Origin: DASRBN01 sp035294305
Lineage (GTDB): Bacteria > Chloroflexota > Ktedonobacteria > Ktedonobacterales > Ktedonobacteraceae
Length of the DNA: 64,000 nt
NCBI GenBank assembly: GCA_035294305.1
Contig: DATGLD010000030.1
Coordinates: 124,001 to 188,000, forward strand
Direction: 5' to 3'
The position numbers were made by a program, and so were the translations under genes. The notes beneath the pieces are model-generated. The model was not told the DNA's origin and did no database searches. It saw nothing but the letters and a program-made list of their open reading frames with translations. The stretch's first letter is position 1, and every line of letters starts with the position of its first letter. Positions 26,027-33,150 of this stretch are shown piece after piece.

Positions 26027-28696
26027 TTAACTGCCGGTATAGCCGATGACGTCGCTGCCACCAATGGAGCCGGCGGCACTGAAGTACAGGGGTCGCTCGG
26101 CTACAATTGGACCGGTGGACTGTACGAACATGGAATCCTCATAGCCCTGGGAATGATCTCCACTGTGGTAGAGGTATTTCAGCACATAGGAATTGATGTT
26201 GACCGTGAGACGTGAATGGGCCACTACCGCTTGCGTGAAGGTATAGGAGCGGCCATAGCCATTGATCAGTGTAATCGTCGCCGTCTCATTGTTATTGGTC
26301 GGATTCTGTAGGGTGAGCCACTCGAGAAAACCGGGCGCTGTGTATCCTTCCGCAAACGCGAGAATGCTGGCCTGGGCGGGACCCGGCATGCCGGTTACAT
26401 CGGTCACACCCGTACCCGATTTACCGCCAATGTTTAACTTGAAGAACTCCTCGCGCTCTACCACGATTTTCGCTCCCGTGGAGCTGATATCGATTGACAC
26501 GTCACCCGGTTGGCTATGGGCGCTGACATCCCAGTTGGTCTGGCTTTGAGGGCCAACCTGAAGCGTGACATTGTTGACCGAGCCATTCGGATATTCCAGG
26601 TTGATGCTCACATTGGCTGTATTGCTGGAGTCCAGGTTGGCGATGATCAGGTTCTCCTGAAAGCCGGGATCGACGTGGCCCTCGGCGAAGAGCCAGTCGT
26701 TACTGGGCGCAGATGCGCCAACCACCGAAGCGGCTCCCGATATATTGCCCGCCTGCCCTGCCGGGAAACTGTTGAAGTAGGTGGGCCGTTCGACCACTAC
26801 CGGCTGGTCTGAGGTGACGACGGCGGCTACCAGCTGGGATGCGGGTGGTGGGGCAATAGTGCCTCTAGAACCTGCTGGAACGCTCGTTGTCTGAGGAGTG
26901 CCGTACACCTGGCCTCCGGCATAGTACGTCGCCGTGACATGGGCCGTGCTGCCTCCCGGTGGGTTTAGAATCGTGATGAACGAGTCGCTGCCCTTGATGG
27001 TCGGCAGGTCAGCGAAGTAGAAACTCGTATTCAAATGGGTAGCTCCAATCACGTCCGTGCCGCTGCTCGACCCGAAGAAGTTAACGTAGTACAAGGGCCG
27101 TTCGACCACTACCCCGCTGCATGATGAGGTATTCGTGACCTTCACAATAGTCGAGACATAATCCACGCTGCTTGAATTCTGAGCAATGCCCAGATCAGCG
27201 TTGACCGACTCGGTATAGCGAGTATTTTTCGGGACCACACGCGAAACATTGACGGGGCTTTTGCCGGTCAGCAGGTAATCAAAATTGATATTACAGGCGT
27301 TGCTGGGATTGGGATTTTCCACTGTCAGCCATTGCTGGAACCCCTGGCCAACTTTTCCCTCCGCGAAGTACCAGGTCTGGCTGACCGGAACTTTGCTCGG
27401 TGGCGGTGTCGGTGAGGGAGTTGGCGATGGCGTATTTGTCGGACTGGGCTGCGGCTGCGGGATCCCGTTATTTACGCCCTCGCCCAATTTCCTGGCGAAT
27501 TCCTCAGTGAACCAGAGGTTCCCGTTCTTATCTAGGGCCAGTCCATCATGGGGGTGAGCATTCAACTGGTATTGATCCCCATTATCAACCATATACATGG
27601 CGAAGTAGCCGCCACCGGGAACATAAGCGCCCACACGGGCATTTTCGGCGTCATCGAACCAGATCGTACCCTGATTGTCTACCGCTATACCGGAAATATG
27701 GGTATTGCAACCTGGCGCGCAGGAAGCCGGGGGCACAATATATTTGGTCACCCCATTGCTGGTACCTGGCGAGGCCTGGCTGATCACCAACTTTCCGATT
27801 TCCCCGTCAGGCCCTTCCGTCCACCAGATATTGCCGGATGTATCATAGGTAATCATGTGCGGAGTATCGGCTCCGCCAGGAGGAGGGTTGGTACCATACT
27901 CATTAATGGTATTATTCTGCATGGTGCCACTGGAGGTGGGAATGAAGCTGCCAATTTTGGCTACGCTGCTACTGTTTTCCGTAAACCATATCGCGCCCGT
28001 GGTAGGATCGGGGCCGGTAATGCCATAGGGCCGGCTAGCGGCGCTTGGAGTAGGAGTTTCGTGGAACTGCTGTGATACGGGGTCGAACTCGCCAATCTGA
28101 TTGGCCCATTCTTCTGTGAACCAGAGGTGCCCATAGTGGTCAAAAACCAGGTCGAACGGGCTGGCTTGAGGTGTTGGTACCGCCCACTGATTCCAGGTCC
28201 CATTGCCGGGGCTATATTCACCGATTGCATTGGTGATTGGTTCAGAGAACCAGATATTGCCGCTACCATCAACGGCGAGAAAGAACGGGCTGGAATATCC
28301 TGCCGGTAATGCAATATCCTGTAGCGGCTGGCTTCCAGAATTAAAGCCATTTGCGGCGTATTCAGTCAGTCTTCCTGTGGTGGAAGGAGGGGGATTGCAA
28401 ATTGGCCATCCCCATACGTAGGCGTCACACTGCGGGTCTGCGACCCATATATTGCCACTGAGGTCAAAGCTAATCCCCCAGGGGTTCATATCGGACTGTG
28501 GCAAATAAACCTCGTTAATGGTTGGGTCGGCGTGCGCAGCTTGATGCGTCGTGATCAGTACCAGCGAAAATATGCCAATACTGGCGAGCACGAAAAAGAG
28601 GGCGAGAAAAAGACGAGTTTTACCATTGAATGCATTGCCTAAAAAGGAAGAGAGGCCGGTCGCCGTTGCCCGGCAGCTATTGTGGTTTCCAAGCAT
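26027..28696 (-). CDS. Secreted Vgb-like propeller with four C-terminal FAEG-type repeat modules
   Basis: About 889 aa from the ATG at 28696 (CAGGAG some 14 bases upstream; the frame is open to 28774, so the start is uncertain). A hydrophobic export signal (TRLFLALFFVLASIGIFSLVLI) precedes a Vgb/streptogramin-lyase propeller (PYGITGPDPTTGAIWFTENS and similar). A Pro/Thr-rich linker (PSPTPPPSK) leads to four modules of about 110 residues, each with a YFAEG...GF..WLT..NP opening and a VVERP.YF ending. It resembles a surface adhesin or binding protein more than a drug-inactivating enzyme. It is the longer paralogue of the downstream gene. Confidence 0.8.
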   Translation of the reverse strand: MLGNHNSCRATATGLSSFLGNAFNGKTRLFLALFFVLASIGIFSLVLITTHQAAHADPTINEVYLPQSDMNPWGISFDLSGNIWVADPQCDAYVWGWPICNPPPSTTGRLTEYAANGFNSGSQPLQDIALPAGYSSPFFLAVDGSGNIWFSEPITNAIGEYSPGNGTWNQWAVPTPQASPFDLVFDHYGHLWFTEEWANQIGEFDPVSQQFHETPTPSAASRPYGITGPDPTTGAIWFTENSSSVAKIGSFIPTSSGTMQNNTINEYGTNPPPGGADTPHMITYDTSGNIWWTEGPDGEIGKLVISQASPGTSNGVTKYIVPPASCAPGCNTHISGIAVDNQGTIWFDDAENARVGAYVPGGGYFAMYMVDNGDQYQLNAHPHDGLALDKNGNLWFTEEFARKLGEGVNNGIPQPQPSPTNTPSPTPSPTPPPSKVPVSQTWYFAEGKVGQGFQQWLTVENPNPSNACNINFDYLLTGKSPVNVSRVVPKNTRYTESVNADLGIAQNSSSVDYVSTIVKVTNTSSCSGVVVERPLYYVNFFGSSSGTDVIGATHLNTSFYFADLPTIKGSDSFITILNPPGGSTAHVTATYYAGGQVYGTPQTTSVPAGSRGTIAPPPASQLVAAVVTSDQPVVVERPTYFNSFPAGQAGNISGAASVVGASAPSNDWLFAEGHVDPGFQENLIIANLDSSNTANVSINLEYPNGSVNNVTLQVGPQSQTNWDVSAHSQPGDVSIDISSTGAKIVVEREEFFKLNIGGKSGTGVTDVTGMPGPAQASILAFAEGYTAPGFLEWLTLQNPTNNNETATITLINGYGRSYTFTQAVVAHSRLTVNINSYVLKYLYHSGDHSQGYEDSMFVQSTGPIVAERPLYFSAAGSIGGSDVIGYTGS

Positions 28697-28939
28697 ACGG
28701 TTTTCATTAACTCCTGACATTTGAGATGTATGTTTTTTCGCCTGGCACCTATCCGTCGTCCTACCCGCCCTCACCTAGGCGGCGTCCGGTGTTTCAGACT
28801 CAAGCAGGACGTGTCGAAACGGATTCATCATATCTCAAGTGATTATGCTTCATTGATGGGCTTGAGGCAAGACACAAAGGTATCAATATTCCAATCTATT
28901 GGTTCTCTATTCGGGAGCAACCAAATTAAAGGGCGACGT

Positions 28940-29413
28940 CTAATGTGAGAGGTATTGTTCCAATTTGGTGAGTAGCGTGTCTAACTGGAAAGGCTTGGCT
29001 ATCCAGTCACGAGCGCCGGCAACCGCGCTGGCGGAACGAACACGGCTGTCTGCGGTCATGATAATAATGGGCAGATGCGCATATTGCGCGTTCTGGGAGA
29101 GTGCGGCGGCGATTTCATAACCTGAAAGTTGTGGCATCATTAAATCGAGCAGGATGAGAGAGGGCAGGTGTTGAGGGCCTGCTTGTTGTAGAAATGGCAC
29201 CACTTTTTTACTATCCGATAAGCCTACGCCCGTGTATTGCTCTGATTCCAACAGAAACAGTAAAACGGAAACGATGGCTTCGTCATCATCGATGATCAGC
29301 ACGTATGGAGTGTTGGGCGCGTGCGGCAATTCAGCATATTGTTGTTGCTGTTTGGAGACGGAGAAAGCAAGAACGCCTGACGCCTGAGCATTCACACGTT
29401 GTGAATCCAACAT
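28940..29413 (-). CDS. Single-domain response regulator (receiver only)
   Basis: A 157-aa protein from the ATG at 29413 (GGAG 7 bases upstream). After a 35-residue tail it is a complete CheY-like receiver: acidic pocket DDD at 42-44, phospho-acceptor Asp90 (LILLDLMMP), Thr120 (IIIMTAD) and Lys140 (AKPF). There is no output domain, so it presumably passes a phosphate within a relay or binds a partner. No histidine kinase is nearby. The adjacent upstream gene encodes a Pro/Thr-rich membrane protein on the same strand. Confidence 0.9.
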   Translation of the reverse strand: MLDSQRVNAQASGVLAFSVSKQQQQYAELPHAPNTPYVLIIDDDEAIVSVLLFLLESEQYTGVGLSDSKKVVPFLQQAGPQHLPSLILLDLMMPQLSGYEIAAALSQNAQYAHLPIIIMTADSRVRSASAVAGARDWIAKPFQLDTLLTKLEQYLSH

Positions 29414-29551
29414 AGAGTTCTCCAATCCATCGGCATCCCTTATATACTTTTGCACTACTCTATTATAACTCGGGAAGCAAGAGGGGATTGTAGGCATCCC
29501 CTGTCCCTACAGGACGCCCGCGCCAGGCTTCTCAAAGTATTTTGTTAAGGA

Positions 29552-31459
29552 TCATTTCTTGCGTCTATGCAATACGCCTGCGACTCCGAGTAATGCCAGG
29601 GAGAGGGCGTAACAAGCGATCATCAGTAGTGCTAAAGGATTGAACCCTGCCAGTGATGAGGAGAACGATGAACCGGAACCCCCACTGTTCAAAGCATTTC
29701 CCAAGCTAGAGGCTCCCGAGCTATTGGATCCATTGGAGGGTGTAGCATTGCCTCCGGGTGTGCCGGTTGGGGTCGGCGTGCTTCCGACAGTTGATGTTGG
29801 GGATGGCGAAGGTGATGGTGATGGTGAGGGGGGCGCCTGGGTTGGAGAAGGCGAAGGCGCAGGTGATGGCGTGCTGGTTACAGTTGGCGTAATGGGTACG
29901 GGAGTCTGGCCAACCGGTGTCGGCTGTGTTCCGCCGCCGGTACTGCCGCTCGAACCGGTAGGAGTTGCGCCTGGTGTTGAAATTGTAACAGGGGCTGTTG
30001 ACCGGGCCTTGCCCAGAGAAGCAGCATCGAGTACAATATCGACGGCCGCGACGTGATTGGTTTTGCTATCGCGAGCGACTATGATATTATGTCCAATATG
30101 CCAGATATCTCCGTCTCCTGTCCAAATCGTTACAGTGAAGGCCCCATGAGCATCTGCCTGTGTGGTGAGAGCATTTCCCTGTTGGTCCACAAGTACTTGC
30201 ATGCCATTATACATAAAGGAAACTTTGCCATGATGACTGAATCCTTGCCCACGCAAATGGACAGGTTGGCCCGGCAGGAACGGACCCTTGTCGAGCAGAT
30301 TTAAGGATAGGCCAGGTGTGGTTGTAATAGTCGATGCTGCCGTCGCCTGGCTAGTTGTCCCAGGCTCAGCGCTTGCCACACGCGAGGAGGTGTCACCAGG
30401 TAAAGCGGGCGAGAACCAGTTCAGGCTGAAGGCTGTCAGCAACAAAAGTGAACAGGTCACGAAGATTAAGAGCAGCGTACCAAATAGCCAGAGTATAAAT
30501 TCAATACGTCCAGGAAGCAGCAGCCACCAGCGTACGCGATCAAGAGGATTGAGAGTGATAGTCTTCTGTCGCCTTTTTTTGCGCAAGGTAGGATCGGCTA
30601 TCAGCCGGGCGTGGGATGAATTGATGGCCTTGCCCGCCGTCCATGATGCTGTATCATCCTCAATTATTCCGTTCTCTTGAGCGTGCGGGACCAGGGCGCG
30701 CGAAATCGTGTTAGGGACGAGAGTAGAGGAGACGAGGGGGTGGAACCCTTGAGGTAGCTCTGGTGGGACGTCTACTGGGAGAAGGGGATGGGGTTCTTGA
30801 GATCGCGCTGTGGGGTGCTTAAGCGCGGATATGGATCCAGGTCCACCTACTCCTACATAAACATCGGGAAGTGTATCGATCTCCTCTATTGAGAGTTGGG
30901 ACCCACGCTGGAATTGTACCGGCGAGAGTTCTGTCATGCCGACCTCGTCGAGGCGCAGAGAAACTGGTTGGTGAGGTGTGGCCGGTACTTGCTCGATCGA
31001 TCGTGCAGGTGGAGGAGTCGTATCGATTTCATCGATGCGAGGCAGGCGACGTGTCTCGCGCACATTTGACGATGAGGTCACTTGCGGGAGCGTGGGTGTC
31101 TCGGGTACCAGCAGTGAGAGTGATGGCAGGCTGGTGCCAACTGCATAGTTTTCCGATTCGTATTCCCAGATGGTTGAAGCTGCTTGTCTGGCCCGCTCTA
31201 ACTCAAAGGAACTGTTCGCCGCGCGAGCAATGGAGTCCTGGGGAGGAATGGGTGTGATTGGATTCGGGTGTTTTTTCAATGGCGATGATGCTGACGAAGA
31301 CACGTTCGACTGCCGTTGTTGTCCCTTAGCCTTGGAACGCGGCGGTTCGATAGGGGGCGCATAAACAGCAGGATCGATCCAGACGGACGCGCCGGTGGGA
31401 AGATTATTAAAGGGAGAAGTATCTGTTTGCCAGCCATCTGGCTCAATATCAATCTGCAT
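29552..31459 (-). CDS. Bitopic membrane protein with extracellular Pro/Thr-rich region
   Basis: A 635-aa protein I cannot assign to a family. Residues 1-305 are hydrophilic and look cytoplasmic (repeated short Pro/Glu/Thr motifs). A strong membrane segment follows at about 310-345 (FILWLFGTLLLIFVTCSLLLL). Then comes a small beta-type domain (GPFLPGQPVHLRGQGFSHHG), possibly Ig-like, and a long Pro/Ser/Thr linker (PSPSPSPSPSPTSTVG), ending in a second hydrophobic segment and basic tail HRRKK. The C-terminal layout resembles a cell-surface anchor. The ribosome site is weak (GAAAGAAATGG). A receiver protein gene lies downstream. Confidence 0.65.
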   Translation of the reverse strand: MQIDIEPDGWQTDTSPFNNLPTGASVWIDPAVYAPPIEPPRSKAKGQQRQSNVSSSASSPLKKHPNPITPIPPQDSIARAANSSFELERARQAASTIWEYESENYAVGTSLPSLSLLVPETPTLPQVTSSSNVRETRRLPRIDEIDTTPPPARSIEQVPATPHQPVSLRLDEVGMTELSPVQFQRGSQLSIEEIDTLPDVYVGVGGPGSISALKHPTARSQEPHPLLPVDVPPELPQGFHPLVSSTLVPNTISRALVPHAQENGIIEDDTASWTAGKAINSSHARLIADPTLRKKRRQKTITLNPLDRVRWWLLLPGRIEFILWLFGTLLLIFVTCSLLLLTAFSLNWFSPALPGDTSSRVASAEPGTTSQATAASTITTTPGLSLNLLDKGPFLPGQPVHLRGQGFSHHGKVSFMYNGMQVLVDQQGNALTTQADAHGAFTVTIWTGDGDIWHIGHNIIVARDSKTNHVAAVDIVLDAASLGKARSTAPVTISTPGATPTGSSGSTGGGTQPTPVGQTPVPITPTVTSTPSPAPSPSPTQAPPSPSPSPSPSPTSTVGSTPTPTGTPGGNATPSNGSNSSGASSLGNALNSGGSGSSFSSSLAGFNPLALLMIACYALSLALLGVAGVLHRRKK

Positions 31460-32016
31460 ACGCCATTTCTTTCACTAGCGGCGCGCCGGATAAACCGGCT
31501 GCGGGGACGATCAACCGGGTGGGCGCGAAAGATTTGAAGTACTCCACGCCGTTTCTCTGAAGCCCCTACACACCAGCACTCTACCTACTCCGATACTCCA
31601 TCTTATGGTTCATATCTACTGCAAATAAACGGAGCCCTGTTGGATTTTCGGACGTGTGCCAGGAAGTCCCATAGCCGGAACTGTGGAAATATCCACATGG
31701 CCGGGAAAAAATTTACAGGTAAATAGAACGGTATTGATTAAAAGCCAATCGGTGATCGCGAATGTAGAGGCTATTGATGGAATTTCATGTAAATACTTTT
31801 TGATTTTCAGGTGATCTTGATTATTTGGCATAATTCTTGCACTAGACATGAATAGGGGGGATAAACCGGAAAAATTTCGGGTATTCGGGTTGCCTGAATC
31901 AATCCCCACGGTTACCAATTCACGGAAGTGTGTGGATGTGTACGAAGCCATGAGCCGATTCATTGGCCCCGGTGGTCAGCAAGTACACAGAGGAAAAGTA
32001 GAAGGAGATGAATTCT
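31460..32016. promoter_or_regulatory. Leader region of the sigma-70 gene, with repeat and -24/-12-like element
   Basis: This 557-base gap holds, at its left, a palindrome gccggataaaccggc (31485-31499) and agcccctacaca (31561-31572), the latter identical to 41532-41543. At 31826-31841, TGGCATAATTCTTGCA has the GG-N10-GC spacing of a sigma-54 promoter; a housekeeping promoter reading TTGGCA there has only a poor -10. The 175 bases from that point to the start codon would be a long untranslated leader. A 66-codon frame at 31848 overlapping the sigma start has no ribosome site. Confidence 0.4.
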
Positions 32017-32964
32017 ATGGTAGCCATTGCAAAAAGGGCATATGCTGATTCAGATTTCAAGTGGTTGGAAGAGGAAGACGATGTAGCGCTTTTCAGTGAA
32101 GAAGACGAGGACAATGAGGTTGGAACGGGCGGTGACAATATAGTGGATAATGCCATTCGCCAGTACCTGGCCGAGATAGGGCGTTATCCGCTCTTGACGG
32201 CAGAACAGGAGACGAGCCTGGCGCGGCGTATAGCGGATGGCGATATGGAGGCGCAACAGCGATTAGTAGAGGCGAACCTGCGCCTGGTGGTAAGCATTGC
32301 TAAACGCTACAATAATCACGGTATTGGCCTGCTGGACCTGGTGCAGGAAGGAAATCTGGGCCTGATTCGCGCCGTGCAAAAATTCGATGCCGACCGGGGC
32401 TTCCGTTTCAGTACGTACGCGACCTGGTGGATTCGCCAGGCTATCAGTCGGGCCGTGGCCGAGCATACGCGCGCGATCCATGTACCGGTACATGTCGTAG
32501 AAATGATCTACAAAATTAAGCGGATCACGCGCCAGCTCTACCAGGAGTTAGGGCGTGATCCGCTGCCCGAGGAGATTGCGGCCGCGGCCCGGCTGACTAA
32601 GGAGCGGGTGGTAGAGCTGCAAAATATGGCAGAGACGCCTATTTCTCTGGATGCACCCCTTATCGACGATGAGCAATACCACCTGGCCGATACGCTGGAG
32701 GATACGAGTACGACGGCTCCAGCCGATGCAGCCACCCACCAGGCCCTGCGCGCGCAGATATCTTGCGCCCTCGAAACCCTCAACGCGCGTGAGCGGCAGG
32801 TGATCGAGCTGCGCTATGGCCTGCAAGATGGCTATTGTCACACGCTGGAGGAACTGAGCGCTTTCTTTAAACTGACGCGCGAACGCATCCGCCAGATCGA
32901 GGTAAAGGCCCTACGCACGCTGCGCCAACCCATCCAGGTCCGGCTGCTGCGCGATTTCGCCTAA
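32017..32964 (+). CDS. RNA polymerase sigma factor, sigma-70 group 2 type
   Basis: A 315-aa sigma factor with regions 1.2 to 4: AIRQYLAEIGRYPLLTAEQE (1.2), the core region 2 text DLVQEGNLGLIRAVQKFD and FSTYATWWIRQAISRA (2.3/2.4, promoter -10 recognition), region 3 (PEEIAAAARLT), and region 4 HTH (LEELSAFFKLTRERIRQIEVKALRTLR). It lacks the long region 1.1 insert and has only a short acidic N-terminus (EEEDDVALFSEEDEDNE), which fits a group-2, non-essential sigma. AAGGAG ends directly before an ATG at 32008, so the next ATG at 32017, 9 bases later, is preferred. It converges with the permease fusion. Confidence 0.93.
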   Translation: MVAIAKRAYADSDFKWLEEEDDVALFSEEDEDNEVGTGGDNIVDNAIRQYLAEIGRYPLLTAEQETSLARRIADGDMEAQQRLVEANLRLVVSIAKRYNNHGIGLLDLVQEGNLGLIRAVQKFDADRGFRFSTYATWWIRQAISRAVAEHTRAIHVPVHVVEMIYKIKRITRQLYQELGRDPLPEEIAAAARLTKERVVELQNMAETPISLDAPLIDDEQYHLADTLEDTSTTAPADAATHQALRAQISCALETLNARERQVIELRYGLQDGYCHTLEELSAFFKLTRERIRQIEVKALRTLRQPIQVRLLRDFA

Positions 32965-33058
32965 ATGTAGGGCGAATTACCGGTCGAGTGAACAAGAATG
33001 CCCCTGATGAATTTTAACAACCGACTCAGGTAATTTCCTCATCCTACAGAGCTTTGGT

Positions 33059-33107
33059 CCAGGGGCCGGCCAGGTGGCCTCAAATGACTTAACTGCCAAT
33101 CCCCTGG
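33059..33107. repeat. Hairpin between convergent sigma-70 and permease-fusion genes
   Basis: Outer arms ccagggg (33059-33065) and cccctgg (33101-33107) enclose an inner ggccggccaggtggcc. The right side reads ccaatcccctgg, close to the tcaatcccctg repeats at 12372 and 50817, so this may be a diverged member; it could also terminate either transcript. Confidence 0.4.
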
Positions 33108-33150
33108 CCTAAATGCATTTACCTTGATGTGTTAGTCCCTGGTGATTATA

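Noticed and set aside
28741..28860. Riboswitch in the leader of the longer Vgb-like gene
   Set aside because: The GC-rich leader invites folding, but I could match no conserved core of the c-di-GMP, c-di-AMP, cobalamin, TPP or glycine classes.
31848..32048. 66-codon frame overlapping the start of the sigma-70 gene
   Set aside because: No ribosome site and it overlaps a well-supported gene in another frame.
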